From Winogradskyella flava (GTDB lineage Bacteria > Bacteroidota > Bacteroidia > Flavobacteriales > Flavobacteriaceae), in contig NZ_JACLCP010000005.1 of the NCBI RefSeq assembly GCF_014243395.1, positions 124,001 to 188,000 on the forward strand: a stretch of DNA of 64,000 nucleotides. Reading direction: 5' to 3'. Below, in pieces: positions 32,475 to 41,975 of the stretch. Position 1 is the stretch's first letter; the number at the start of each line of letters is the position of its first letter. The position numbers were made by a program, and so were the translations under genes. The notes under the pieces were generated by a model. The model worked only from the letters and a program-made list of their open reading frames with translations. It had not been told where the DNA came from and did not search any database.

Positions 32475-32873
32475 TTAAAACGGCCACCATTTTTTCTTAG
32501 GCATTTTTATTTCTGGCTTTTCGTTGGTGATTAGCTGATACACTTCGCCCCAGCCTAGAATGCCACCAATATTACGGTCATCTATAAATAGGTCTGCATG
32601 AATTTTTCTACTTCTTGTATCGTCGAATTTTTCCTCAGGGAAACTGGCGTTTACAGCATAAAATTCAATGCCATTGTCTTTACAGAAATCAACGGCCTCC
32701 TGGAGCTTAGAGCCACATCTATAGGTCCAAAGAATAAGTCTGTGACCATCTTGCTGTAGCCGTTTCAAGGTTTCGAAAGCAAAAATTCGTGTTTTTCCAA
32801 TTTTTGGATAGGCATCCTCAACAATGGTGCCATCGAAATCAACTGCTATTATCAATCTATCCTGAAAATTCAT
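32475..32873 (-). CDS. HAD-like hydrolase (BT0820 type)
   Basis: 132 residues, small HAD phosphatase without cap. Motif I AVDFDGTIVEDAYP (D12, D14), motif II region LILWTYRCG, and the late acidic DLFIDDRN with no large insertion. The compact size matches the BT0820-like proteins of Bacteroidota, whose substrates are unknown. A TACCTTTG -7 box lies 21 bases upstream (32894-32901, minus strand). Confidence 0.85.
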   Translation of the reverse strand: MNFQDRLIIAVDFDGTIVEDAYPKIGKTRIFAFETLKRLQQDGHRLILWTYRCGSKLQEAVDFCKDNGIEFYAVNASFPEEKFDDTRSRKIHADLFIDDRNIGGILGWGEVYQLITNEKPEIKMPKKKWWPF

Positions 32874-32893
32874 GCTATTACTTCAATTTTGGG

Positions 32894-32901
32894 CAAAGGT
32901 A
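32894..32901 (-). promoter_or_regulatory. Promoter of the HAD hydrolase gene, -7 box TACCTTTG
   Basis: TAnnTTTG match on the minus strand, 21 bases before the start codon; it lies close behind the end of gpmI. Confidence 0.45.
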
Positions 32902-32915
32902 CAATATTACCAACT

Positions 32916-34433
32916 TTATACAAGACTATGTTGTGTCATGGATTCTGGTTGTGGTATACCGATTAATTTTAAAATTGTTGGTGCGATATCACCCAGAATA
33001 CCATCCTCTAAGTCTTTGATATCACTGTCTATCAAAATTATAGGTACTGGATTTGTAGTATGAGCCGTATTAGGTGAGCCATCAGGATTGATCATGGTTT
33101 CACAATTACCATGATCTGCAATGAGTATAGTCGTATAGTCATTTTTCAAAGCACTTGTAACAACATCTTTAACACAAGTGTCAACAGCTTCACACGCTTT
33201 TATTGCAGCCTCCATGACTCCGGTATGGCCTACCATATCGCCGTTTGCAAAATTTAAACAAATAAAGTCAGTATCCTGACTTTCTAATTCTGGAATTAGC
33301 GCATCTCGCAATTCATAGGCACTCATTTCAGGTTTTAAATCGTAAGTGGCAACTTTAGGTGAATTTCTTAAAATTCTGGTTTCACCATTAAAAGGTTCTT
33401 CACGTCCACCTGAAAAGAAAAATGTCACGTGAGGGTATTTTTCGGTTTCGGCAATTCTTATCTGTTTTTTATTGTGCTTTTCTAATACTTCACCAAGAGT
33501 TTCTGTAAGATTTTCTTTGTTGAAAACCACATTGATACCCTTAAAGCTATCGTCATAATTAGTTAAAGTTACATAGTGTAATTTAAGCTTGTGCATGTTA
33601 TGCTCATGAAAATCTTCTTGGGATAGTGCTTGTGTTAGCTGACGTCCACGATCGGTTCTAAAATTAAAAAATATAATGACATCATCTTCACTAATCTTAG
33701 CCAAAGGGTTTCCATCGTCATCAGAAACGATCATAGGCTTAAGAAATTCGTCGGTTATATTATCCTCGTAGTTGTTTTGAATAGATTTTAAAACGTTTGT
33801 AGTAACAATGCCATCTCCTTTTACAATAGCATCATAAGCAAGTTTAACACGTTCCCAGCGTTTATCTCTATCCATAGCATAGTAACGACCTGTTACAGTC
33901 GCTAGTTTCCCTGTGGTCTTTTCTAGATGATCTTGCAATTCTGAAATAAAACCATAGCCAGATTTTGGGTCAACATCTCTACCATCGGTAAACGCATGAA
34001 CAAAAACCTCTTCTAAGCCAAATTCATGTGCAGCTTCTAGAAGTCCAAAAAGATGATTAATGTGCGAATGAACACCTCCATCACTTACTAATCCCAAAAA
34101 GTGAACTTTCTTAGTATTGGTTTTGGCATATTTAAAAGCATCCTGTAATACGTCCTCCTCTTGAAGCGTTTTATTTTGGACCGCAAGGTTAATTTTCACT
34201 AAATCCTGATAGACTATTCGACCAGCACCTAAATTCATATGGCCAACTTCACTATTACCCATTTGTCCTTCAGGTAAGCCTACATGAAGACCGTCAGTGC
34301 GCAAACTAGCACTAGGATATTTGCTGTAAAGTGAATCAATAAAGGGCGTTTCTGCGTTGTCTATTGCTGAAACTTTTGGGTCTGGCGATTTTCCCCAGCC
34401 GTCTAAAATCATTAGAATGACCTTTTTATTCAT
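32916..34433 (-). CDS. gpmI: 2,3-bisphosphoglycerate-independent phosphoglycerate mutase
   Basis: 505 residues. Interconverts 3- and 2-phosphoglycerate in glycolysis using two Mn ions. The ATG at 34433 is preferred because MNKKVILMILDGWG begins exactly at the family N-terminus; the ATG at 34490 lies upstream of the -7 box. The phosphoserine is S61 in GNSEVGHMN, and ligands occur in DGRDVDP, ADHGNCE and HTTNPVP. TATCTTTG at 34454-34461 on the minus strand is the likely -7 box. Confidence 0.96.
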   Translation of the reverse strand: MNKKVILMILDGWGKSPDPKVSAIDNAETPFIDSLYSKYPSASLRTDGLHVGLPEGQMGNSEVGHMNLGAGRIVYQDLVKINLAVQNKTLQEEDVLQDAFKYAKTNTKKVHFLGLVSDGGVHSHINHLFGLLEAAHEFGLEEVFVHAFTDGRDVDPKSGYGFISELQDHLEKTTGKLATVTGRYYAMDRDKRWERVKLAYDAIVKGDGIVTTNVLKSIQNNYEDNITDEFLKPMIVSDDDGNPLAKISEDDVIIFFNFRTDRGRQLTQALSQEDFHEHNMHKLKLHYVTLTNYDDSFKGINVVFNKENLTETLGEVLEKHNKKQIRIAETEKYPHVTFFFSGGREEPFNGETRILRNSPKVATYDLKPEMSAYELRDALIPELESQDTDFICLNFANGDMVGHTGVMEAAIKACEAVDTCVKDVVTSALKNDYTTILIADHGNCETMINPDGSPNTAHTTNPVPIILIDSDIKDLEDGILGDIAPTILKLIGIPQPESMTQHSLV

Positions 34434-34453
34434 GTTGAAATTTTTAATGCTTT

Positions 34454-34461
34454 CAAAGATA
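34454..34461 (-). promoter_or_regulatory. gpmI promoter, -7 box TATCTTTG
   Basis: TAnnTTTG match 21 bases before the preferred ATG; it also argues against the longer ORF start at 34490. Confidence 0.5.
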
Positions 34462-34697
34462 ACATATAGAATACTACATCTTATTTGCAATGCTACAAAA
34501 TTTTGAAAAGTTATCTATATCCTAAAGTTTGATCTTATGCTTACTAGCAAAGTGTTATTTTTTGGCAACGTCTTAACAGATTTGTTATAAAACGTTAAAT
34601 GTATGTTATATAACTTTTTTTGGTGTAACAGATTGAATTTTATATCGTCTATTTAGTATATCAAAAAACAAATCAATTAAATTTTAAATCTTTCATC

Positions 34698-35093
34698 ATG
34701 AGAAAATCAGCAGTAATTTTAGCCTTAGCATTGGGCTTTTCAGTTTGTAATTTAAATGCAACAAACGACAATTTAGTTTTAGAAACTAATAATGTAACCG
34801 TTCAAACCGCAGAGGTTAATCCGCTATGTAAAGCCATTGCAAGCGGTAATACTGAACTTGTTAAAACCTTGATCAAGCAGGGAGCAGACGTTAATAAAAA
34901 ATCTAACGGTATGCAACCCATTCACTATGCTGCAAAGTATAATCGAGTGGAATTGATAAAAGTTCTTATCACCGCAGGTTCTGAAATACACACGCCTTGT
35001 GACAAAGGTTATTCAGCTTTAAGGCATGCTGAGAAATCTAATGCCGTAGACGCAGCACAATTTTTGAAGCGTTTTAAAAAGAGAAATGTCTAA
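34698..35093 (+). CDS. Secreted ankyrin-repeat protein
   Basis: 131 residues: signal peptide (MRKSAVILALALGFSVCNLNA), then about two and a half ankyrin repeats (IASGNTELVKTLIKQGADVN, then MQPIHYAAKYNRVELIKVL and KGYSALRHAEKSNAVDAAQF). Ankyrin units bind other proteins; here probably in the periplasm. No partner is indicated. The 260 bases upstream are AT-rich without other ORFs. A bidirectional terminator follows. Confidence 0.85.
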   Translation: MRKSAVILALALGFSVCNLNATNDNLVLETNNVTVQTAEVNPLCKAIASGNTELVKTLIKQGADVNKKSNGMQPIHYAAKYNRVELIKVLITAGSEIHTPCDKGYSALRHAEKSNAVDAAQFLKRFKKRNV

Positions 35094-35126
35094 TTATTGA
35101 AGACAATTATTTGAGTTAGTTAGTTG

Positions 35127-35158
35127 AAAAGAGCGTTTTAAATTTAAGACGCTCTTTT
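35127..35158. terminator. Bidirectional terminator overlapping the end of the M48 gene
   Basis: AAAAGAGCGT and ACGCTCTTTT arms around a 12-base loop, with A- and T-runs at the ends. The stop codon of the convergent peptidase gene lies inside it. Confidence 0.7.
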
Positions 35159-35911
35159 GTATTTATTAATAGCTTCCCTTATTTTTTCGATACGATTTTC
35201 TGGATCTGGATGTGTACTCTGAAACTCTGGTACTCGATTTGGGCCTGCGGCTGCTTTCAAAATTTGCATAACACCTATCATTTCTTCGGGATTGTAGCCA
35301 GCATCCATCATAAATTTCACACCAAGTTCATCACTTTCAAGTTCATCCCCGCGACCATTTTTTAAAAGTTGACCTTGACCCATTTGCTGTGCCACACCTC
35401 CCATATCTATGGCAGAACTTCCCATGGCGAGGACTTTCCAGAAATTAGCATTTGTAATACGTTCATTAGAATGTTTCCCTAATACATGTCCTATTTCATG
35501 TCCAAGAACACCAGCAAGTTGATCTTGATTCTCTAATTTTGAAAACAAGGCAAAGGTTATAAAAATTTGACCACCAGGTAATGCAAATGCATTAATGGTA
35601 TTTGGATCAGCTAATAAATGAAATTCATATTGATATGGTGTGTCTTTCGCTACACTACTATTCACAAGGTTATTTCCAATATTATCAACAAGTGCTTGAT
35701 ACTCATTATTAGGATGCAAACCGCCGTGCTGTTGCGCCATACCAGGAGCACTTTGCAAACCAATGGAAATCTCCTCTTGTGGCGATAACGAAATCGCTTG
35801 TTTTTTGCCGGTGTAAGGATTAACTTCTTCTTGGCTACACTTTCTTAGGAATGCAAATGCAGCAACAGCTATAAAAATAAATATCCTAATTTTAAAACTT
35901 CCTCTTCTCAT
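35144..35911 (-). CDS. M48 family metallopeptidase
   Basis: 255 residues, exported (hydrophobic segment 8-22, then a Cys at 25 that could be lipidated). The zinc site HEIGH is at 138-142 and a third ligand is expected in ELESDELG (190-197). This is the soluble, Oma1/LoiP-like M48C group that works in the periplasm on misfolded or damaged envelope proteins. Full length. Its 3' end overlaps the shared terminator. Confidence 0.9.
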   Translation of the reverse strand: MRRGSFKIRIFIFIAVAAFAFLRKCSQEEVNPYTGKKQAISLSPQEEISIGLQSAPGMAQQHGGLHPNNEYQALVDNIGNNLVNSSVAKDTPYQYEFHLLADPNTINAFALPGGQIFITFALFSKLENQDQLAGVLGHEIGHVLGKHSNERITNANFWKVLAMGSSAIDMGGVAQQMGQGQLLKNGRGDELESDELGVKFMMDAGYNPEEMIGVMQILKAAAGPNRVPEFQSTHPDPENRIEKIREAINKYKRAS

Positions 35912-36027
35912 AATGATTGTGTTAGCGTGATAAATTTACAAAAGTTTGACACAATTTTTATTGAAAAGTCATTGGTTTTGCTTTTGCAGCTCTAAAATTT
36001 CTACTTTTATATGACAAATTGTGAGAT

Positions 36028-36453
36028 ATGAATTATCAATTTAAATTAATACCCAAAGATGACTTGGGCGTCATTATTCCTTTGGTTTTTGAACTTAATG
36101 AGGGAAAAGTGAGTATGGAAGTTCTCAAATCGAGATTCGATGAAATGAAATATCAAAATTATGAGTGTGCCGCAATATTTGATGGTAATGATGTGATTGG
36201 AGTTACCGGTCTATGGTTCTGTACACGGCATTATGTTGGGAAAGCTGTGGAGCTAGACCATGTCTACATAAAGACCGAGTACAGAAATAAAGGACTGGGC
36301 AAACAATTTATGGATTGGATATATGCTTATGCAAAAGAGAAAGGCTGTAATTCTATGGAGTTAAATACTTATGTGCAGAATTATCCGTCTCATAAGTTTT
36401 ACTATAATGAGGGTTACGAAATTTGGGGCTATCATTTTTTTAGGAATATTTAA
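36028..36453 (+). CDS. GNAT family N-acetyltransferase
   Basis: 141 residues. The acetyl-CoA pyrophosphate loop is in EYRNKGLGKQFMDWI (about 90-104), preceded by the beta-4 strand VELDHVYIKTE and followed by LNTYVQNYPSHKFYYNEGY, the usual end of the fold. Complete single domain. Substrate unknown. It ends four bases before the convergent peptidase E gene. Confidence 0.9.
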   Translation: MNYQFKLIPKDDLGVIIPLVFELNEGKVSMEVLKSRFDEMKYQNYECAAIFDGNDVIGVTGLWFCTRHYVGKAVELDHVYIKTEYRNKGLGKQFMDWIYAYAKEKGCNSMELNTYVQNYPSHKFYYNEGYEIWGYHFFRNI

Positions 36454-36457
36454 ATGA

Positions 36458-37165
36458 TTATTTCAAAAAGTCTAAATCAGAATTAGTCGGTAATTCATAT
36501 GGCGCTTTGCCATACTCAAATATCCTAGCCTCTAATTTACCTCTTAAGGTGAGATGATCTCCTTTAACTTCAATCCAACTACCTTCTCTAAGACCAATGA
36601 CAGGTTGTGTGTTAAACCCATGAAATTCTTTTATTCGTGTTTCTCGCGTCTCTCCCATATGTTTGCTGTCTGGATTTGGATCTAAATAATGAGGATTTAT
36701 ATTAAAAGGGACGAGACCAAGCGTCTTAAAACTTGGTGGATATACAATGGGCATGTCGTTGGTAGTATTCATAGTTAGTCCGCAAATATTACTTCCGGCA
36801 CTTGTGCCTAGATATGGTGTTCCCTTAGTAATAGCCTTTTTTATCGAATTTAGAACATCGTTTTTATACAATTGATTCACCAATACAAATGTGTTTCCGC
36901 CACCTGTAAAAATACCCTGTGCATTTTCAATGGCTTTTTTAGGATTATCAAATTGATGTATCCCTTTTACAGATATATTAATTGCGCTAAAGGCTTTAGC
37001 AATATTTGTAGTATAATCTTCATGCGATATTCCTCCAGGTCTGGCGTAAGGAATAAACAAAATCTCATTGACAGATTTAAAATGAACTCGGAGTTCATCC
37101 ATAAGATATTCTAAAGGTCCGCTGCCATGAATAGTAGAGGTACTTGCAATAATTAGTGACTTCAA
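36458..37165 (-). CDS. pepE: Peptidase E (aspartyl dipeptidase), S51 family
   Basis: 235 residues. Cuts dipeptides with N-terminal aspartate in the cytoplasm. The nucleophile is S122 in GTSAGSN, with D137 and H159 (NINPHYLD) in the places of the Ser-Asp-His triad of the enterobacterial enzyme. FTGGGNTFVLVNQL before it is typical. Full length, and no signal peptide. Single gene with an AT-rich upstream region. Confidence 0.92.
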   Translation of the reverse strand: MKSLIIASTSTIHGSGPLEYLMDELRVHFKSVNEILFIPYARPGGISHEDYTTNIAKAFSAINISVKGIHQFDNPKKAIENAQGIFTGGGNTFVLVNQLYKNDVLNSIKKAITKGTPYLGTSAGSNICGLTMNTTNDMPIVYPPSFKTLGLVPFNINPHYLDPNPDSKHMGETRETRIKEFHGFNTQPVIGLREGSWIEVKGDHLTLRGKLEARIFEYGKAPYELPTNSDLDFLK

Positions 37166-37326
37166 AATTCTATAGTTTTTGTAAAAATAAAAGTTATTAT
37201 TTATTTAATTCAAGATTAGCATGATATTAGTGAAAGTGATTTAACAAAGATTTATAAACCATTTTTTATGACATGTGAAGAAAATAGGCGAAATTTAAAT
37301 TAAGTTCTAAAATCAACATAACCAAC

Positions 37327-38142
37327 ATGAAAAGAATACTACTTATAGTTCTTAGTTTTTTTGCGCTTTCAATTTATGCCCAAGACATTGAAAGGATTAC
37401 TGTAAATGGGAGAATCATAGTATCTTCTGAAGATAAAGAAGGAGTAACTGTGTATAATTCCTCGTCTAATAAAGGAACGGTTACTGACAAAAAAGGAACA
37501 TTCAAGATTATGGTAGCGCTTAATGATAAAATTGAGTTTGGTGCACTTCAGTTTAAAGATTTTACTGTTACTATTTCGGAAGACATTATAAAATCAAGGA
37601 AATTGACCGTCATTCTTGTGGAAGAGGTAAATAAGTTAGACGAGATTGTTCTGCTGCCTTTCGACCTAACAGGTAATTTAGGTGCAGACTTGGAAAATGT
37701 AAGAACTTACAATGTGAGTTTGGATGATGTTTATTTTGGGTTAGATCATATTGAGGATTTTGATTTCTCTCCAGATTTTAAAACCAAGGCTGATAATTTA
37801 GCGTTCAATGAGTATAATCCAAGAGTAGAGAATATGCTTAATGTGGTCAATCTGGCTGGTTTTATTGTAAGTCAAATAGCGGATATAGATAATGATAAAT
37901 CAGAGGATATTGCTAATAAGGAAATAAGGAAAACACCATTCAAAGAAGCTTTGGATAAGTACAGTGCTAATTATATTCATGTGAATTTTGATATTCCTTT
38001 AGATCAAGTTGAAGCATTTATTGACTATGTAGAAGAACAAGGGATTGATAAGGAACTGCTGGCTGAAGATAAAGAAATACAATTTTTAGAGCGTATTACC
38101 CAACTGAGCAAAACCTTTTTAAAGAGAAAGAGTGAAGATTAA
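37327..38142 (+). CDS. Secreted carboxypeptidase-like regulatory domain protein 1
   Basis: 271 residues: signal peptide (MKRILLIVLSFFALSIYAQ), then one CarboxypepD_reg-like beta-sandwich (NGRIIVSSEDKEGVTVYN, KGTVTDKKGTFKIMV, then KLDEIVLLPFDLTG) as seen at the N-terminus of TonB-dependent receptors, but no plug or barrel. The rest is helical. It overlaps its paralogue by 11 bases. This pair precedes a DUF6702 protein and an M1 peptidase, a gene order common in Flavobacteriaceae; the role is unknown. Confidence 0.85.
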   Translation: MKRILLIVLSFFALSIYAQDIERITVNGRIIVSSEDKEGVTVYNSSSNKGTVTDKKGTFKIMVALNDKIEFGALQFKDFTVTISEDIIKSRKLTVILVEEVNKLDEIVLLPFDLTGNLGADLENVRTYNVSLDDVYFGLDHIEDFDFSPDFKTKADNLAFNEYNPRVENMLNVVNLAGFIVSQIADIDNDKSEDIANKEIRKTPFKEALDKYSANYIHVNFDIPLDQVEAFIDYVEEQGIDKELLAEDKEIQFLERITQLSKTFLKRKSED

Positions 38143-38926
38143 CGTATTTGTCTTTTTGACTGTTTTTCTTTCAGTTTCTTTCTTACAAGCGCAGCGCAAA
38201 GAATTGAAAGGGCAACTTGTTGCGGATGATGATATTGAGGGCATTCATATCCAAAATAGAACGGCTGCAAAATATACCGTATCCGCTGAAGATGGGAGTT
38301 TTGTGATTTTGGCACAAGCTAACGATACGCTGTCAATTTCTGGATTAAAGTATAAGCCAAAAGAGATCGTTATTACGAAAAGTATGGAAGATGCTGGTTC
38401 TTTTTCCGTGGTACTTGTAGAGAAAATCAACGAACTAGATCAAGTCATCGTAGGAGAAATTTTAACAGGCAGTCTCGAGTCTGATCTTGAAAATTCTAAG
38501 GCCAAAACCGAAATTAACTTCTATGATTTGGGCATTCCTGGAAATACTAATTTACCACTAACACAAAATGAAAAAAAATTGAATGATGCAGATGGTGGAT
38601 CTTGGGGATATATTGGTCTTGGTTTTGGGGTTAACTTTCATAAGCTTCTAAATAGAATTAGCGGTAGAACTAAAAAGCTTAAGGCTATTGTAGAATTGGA
38701 TGATAGGGACAGGTGTATTAATCGCTTAAGAAGAGAGTATGAATCTATTGTCTTTGAAAACGACTCTTTAGCCAATAATTTAAAAAACGAATACTTTATG
38801 TTTTGCCAAGAAGACGACAATTTTAAAGCATTGTGTGATGAGAATAATGATTTAAAATCCATTGAGTTCTTACAAGCGAAGTTAAAAGCCTACAAGAAAA
38901 ATAGGGAATCTGCCACTAAAGATTAA
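38132..38926 (+). CDS. Secreted carboxypeptidase-like regulatory domain protein 2
   Basis: 264 residues, GTG start within the end of the preceding gene, hence translational coupling. Signal peptide (NVFVFLTVFLSVSFLQAQ). The beta-sandwich (KGQLVADDDIEGIHIQN, YTVSAEDGSFVIL, INELDQVIVGEILTGSL) is clearly paralogous to that of the upstream gene. A Gly-rich stretch GGSWGYIGLGFGVNFHKLL and a basic, Glu-rich helical tail follow. Tandem duplication is likely. Confidence 0.83.
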   Translation: MKINVFVFLTVFLSVSFLQAQRKELKGQLVADDDIEGIHIQNRTAAKYTVSAEDGSFVILAQANDTLSISGLKYKPKEIVITKSMEDAGSFSVVLVEKINELDQVIVGEILTGSLESDLENSKAKTEINFYDLGIPGNTNLPLTQNEKKLNDADGGSWGYIGLGFGVNFHKLLNRISGRTKKLKAIVELDDRDRCINRLRREYESIVFENDSLANNLKNEYFMFCQEDDNFKALCDENNDLKSIEFLQAKLKAYKKNRESATKD

Positions 38927-38967
38927 CTTTGGAATGCTTTTTGAAATCTAACCACCAAATTTTAATT

Positions 38968-39474
38968 ATGAAGTATTTACAACTCCTTATTGCATTTATA
39001 GTATTTCCATTAGTTACGTCTTACGATATGTCGCATGACTATTATGTAGGTGTAACAGAAATTGAGTACGCTCAGGAGCAAAAATCACTTCAAATAATTA
39101 GTCAGATATTTATTGATGATTTTGAGGAGTTATTGCGTAAAAGATATGATGAGGATATTACCCTTGCGCCAGATAATAAGCCTGAAATCATTGATGACTA
39201 TGTGAACCGTTACCTCTCGGATAAACTTAAAATAAGTATTAATGGAAATCCTGTTGAGTTTATTTTTATTGGGAAAGAGTACAAAGATGATATTACATAT
39301 TGTTACTTAGAAATAGAAAACGTTTCAAATATGAAATCTATAGAAGTTGTCAATAGAGTATTGTTCGATATTTTTCCAGAACAACAAAACATTGTAAGAT
39401 TGAAATTATTAGGTAAGAATAAAAGTTTTTTGCTCGTTCCAGACAATGATAAATGCATGTTAAACTTTGACTAA
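38968..39474 (+). CDS. DUF6702 family protein
   Basis: 168 residues from the ATG at 38968, which opens into a signal peptide (MKYLQLLIAFIVFPLVTS); the ATG at 38929 would place 13 unrelated residues before it. The mature part begins DMSHDYYVGVTEIEYA and holds QIISQIFIDDFEELL and VNRYLSDKLKISINGNP, typical of DUF6702. These secreted proteins regularly precede an M1 peptidase gene in this lineage; their function is not established. Confidence 0.85.
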   Translation: MKYLQLLIAFIVFPLVTSYDMSHDYYVGVTEIEYAQEQKSLQIISQIFIDDFEELLRKRYDEDITLAPDNKPEIIDDYVNRYLSDKLKISINGNPVEFIFIGKEYKDDITYCYLEIENVSNMKSIEVVNRVLFDIFPEQQNIVRLKLLGKNKSFLLVPDNDKCMLNFD

Positions 39475-39537
39475 AATCTGTTAAAGACATCCCAAAATAC
39501 GTATTTTAGGCATCATTTTTAAAAATCACTAATCACA

Positions 39538-41835
39538 ATGAGAATTTTCAAGTATTTCCTTGGTGCTTTGTTGTTTGTTTCTGCAAGTACTTTTGCACAA
39601 AACGAGATAAAGCCTGAGCGCAAACCTGGTCACACTAACCAAAATAAGTTTAAACAGTTGTATGATGAATTTGCAACACCTAACATGTTCAGAACGGGTT
39701 CGGGAGCTCCAGGTCCAGGATATTATCAGCAACAAGCAGATTACAAGATGGATATCGAAATCGATGATGTAAATGCTAAATTATATGGTAACGAAACCAT
39801 AACCTATACTAATAACTCGCCTGATGAATTAAAGTATCTTTGGGTTCAGCTTGATCAAAATATGCGTGCTAAGGATTCTAAGAGTCCTTTAATAAATAGC
39901 TCAGGTATCGGCCCAGCAACTTCTGCATCTAGAGCAACAAGATCTTATCTTAAAGAACGTTTCGATGGTGGTTTTAATATAGAACATGTTAAGGATGTTA
40001 ATGGTAAGGATTTACCACATAGTATTAATCGCACAATGATGCGCGTGGAGTTGCCAAAACCAATGACGACTGGAGATAAGTTTTCATTCAGCATAAAGTG
40101 GTGGTATAATATCAATGACCACGTTAAGGATGGTGGTCGTTCAGGTTATGAATATTTCGAAGAGAACGATAATAGAATTTACGTCATGGCACAGTTCTAT
40201 CCAAGAATGGCAGTCTATAATGACGTAGAAGGTTGGCAAAATTCTCAATTTTGGGGGCGTGATGAGTTTGCGCTACCTTTTGGAGATTTTGACGTTAATA
40301 TTACAGTTCCTGCAGATCACATTCTCGATGGAACAGGTTTTCTAACCAATAGAGCAGAAGTCTTTACAAAAGACATGATGAAGCGTTATAATCAGGCAAA
40401 GAAATCTTACGATAAGCCAGTAATGATTGTAAACCAATCAGAAGCTGAAAAAACTGAAAAGTCAAAAAGCAATAAAAAGAAAACTTGGAAATTATCTGCT
40501 CAAATGGTTCGTGATTTTGGTTTTGCGACCTCACGTAAGTTCATCTGGGATATGATGGCTGTTAAAATTGGAGACAGAGACGTTATGGCTGTTTCCATGT
40601 ATTCCAAAGAGGGAAATCCATTATGGGAACAATGGTCTACTAGAACTGTTGCGAGTACGTTGAAATCATATTCTCGTATGACTTTTGATTATCCATATCA
40701 TAAGGCGATTTCAGTGCACGCTCCTATGGGTATGGAATATCCAATGATATGTTACAATTTTGGACGTCCTGATAAAGAAGGGAACTACTCAGATAGAACT
40801 AAATATGGAATGATAAGTGTTATTATTCACGAAGTTGGTCATAACTTTTTCCCTATGATTGTTAATAGTGATGAGCGTCAGTGGACATGGATGGACGAAG
40901 GCTTAAACACATTTGTTCAGTATGTTGCAGAACAGGATTTTGGTGAATGGAATCCAACGGCGTTATCTCCAGGTCATGATAAATACCCATCTCGAAGAGG
41001 ACCAGCAAAAAATATTGTAAGGTATATGGGAGGCAATCAAGATTATATTGCACCTATTATGACCAAAGGTCTAAATACGTATCAATTTGGTAGTAATGCT
41101 TATAGTAAGCCTGCAACAGGATTAAATATCCTTAGAGAAACGGTTATGGGGCGTGATTTATTCGATTACTCGTTTAGAGAATATGCCAATCGTTGGATGT
41201 TTAAGCACCCAACACCAGAAGATTTTTTCCGTACAATGGAAGATGCTTCTGCAGTGGATTTAGATTGGTTCTGGAGAGGGTGGTTCTATACTACGGATTA
41301 TACGGATATCGGAATCAAAGAAGTGAAGAAATATGCGGTAACGAATACTCCAAACGACAATGGTAAAAAATTGGCAGAGCGTTATAACATGGATCCGAAC
41401 AGTTTAGTTTACTTCATTGGAGAAGGGGATGAGGGTTATGATGAAGCTATGAAAAATGGAACTTCGATGGAAGATTTACCAACGGTGAAAGAATACATCA
41501 TGGATAACTTTACACCAGAGCAACAAAAGAATATGAAGAAGTCTCCTAAGTACTTCTATCAGGTTACTTTTGATAAGCCAGGAGGATTAGTAATGCCATT
41601 AATTGTGGAGTATGAATATTCAGATGGTTCTAAGGAGAAAGTAACTTATCCTGCTCAAATTTGGAGGTTTAATGATAAAGAAGTAAGTAGAGCAGTAGCC
41701 AGTGAAAAAGAAATTGTTGGCATTACTGTAGATCCAGATTTAGAAACCGCAGATGTGGATACCTCTAACAATTCTTGGCCAAGAGAAGTTAAAGAAAGTG
41801 ATTTCAATAAGTTTAAGAATAAAGTGAAAGATTAG
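39538..41835 (+). CDS. M1 family metallopeptidase (aminopeptidase), secreted
   Basis: 765 residues with a signal peptide (FLGALLFVSASTFA). Zinc site HEVGHN (H431, E432, H435) with E454 in WMDEGLN, that is HExxH-x18-E. The exopeptidase signature GxMEN is replaced here by GMEYPMI, so amino-terminal cleavage should not be taken for granted. The C-terminal third is a beta-sandwich (FYQVTFDKPGGLVMPL). Last gene of the carboxypeptidase-like/DUF6702 cluster. Probably digests extracellular peptides. Confidence 0.9.
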   Translation: MRIFKYFLGALLFVSASTFAQNEIKPERKPGHTNQNKFKQLYDEFATPNMFRTGSGAPGPGYYQQQADYKMDIEIDDVNAKLYGNETITYTNNSPDELKYLWVQLDQNMRAKDSKSPLINSSGIGPATSASRATRSYLKERFDGGFNIEHVKDVNGKDLPHSINRTMMRVELPKPMTTGDKFSFSIKWWYNINDHVKDGGRSGYEYFEENDNRIYVMAQFYPRMAVYNDVEGWQNSQFWGRDEFALPFGDFDVNITVPADHILDGTGFLTNRAEVFTKDMMKRYNQAKKSYDKPVMIVNQSEAEKTEKSKSNKKKTWKLSAQMVRDFGFATSRKFIWDMMAVKIGDRDVMAVSMYSKEGNPLWEQWSTRTVASTLKSYSRMTFDYPYHKAISVHAPMGMEYPMICYNFGRPDKEGNYSDRTKYGMISVIIHEVGHNFFPMIVNSDERQWTWMDEGLNTFVQYVAEQDFGEWNPTALSPGHDKYPSRRGPAKNIVRYMGGNQDYIAPIMTKGLNTYQFGSNAYSKPATGLNILRETVMGRDLFDYSFREYANRWMFKHPTPEDFFRTMEDASAVDLDWFWRGWFYTTDYTDIGIKEVKKYAVTNTPNDNGKKLAERYNMDPNSLVYFIGEGDEGYDEAMKNGTSMEDLPTVKEYIMDNFTPEQQKNMKKSPKYFYQVTFDKPGGLVMPLIVEYEYSDGSKEKVTYPAQIWRFNDKEVSRAVASEKEIVGITVDPDLETADVDTSNNSWPREVKESDFNKFKNKVKD

Positions 41836-41863
41836 TCTTCAAGCTTTATACAACTATAAGAAG

Positions 41864-41891
41864 CGCCTGTTTGTTTTAGACAGGCGTTTTG
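41864..41891 (+). terminator. Terminator after the M1 peptidase
   Basis: CGCCTGT-loop-ACAGGCG followed by TTTT; 28 bases after the stop codon. Confidence 0.7.
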
Positions 41892-41975
41892 CTTTTAAAA
41901 AATGTCATATGGATTCTGAATTCCATATATTTAGGTTCGATTTTCATATGACCATTGAACAACAAAAATAAACGG

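Noticed and set aside
36872..37114. Plus-strand ORF opposite peptidase E
   Set aside because: Entirely within a full-length S51 gene and without homology or a start context.
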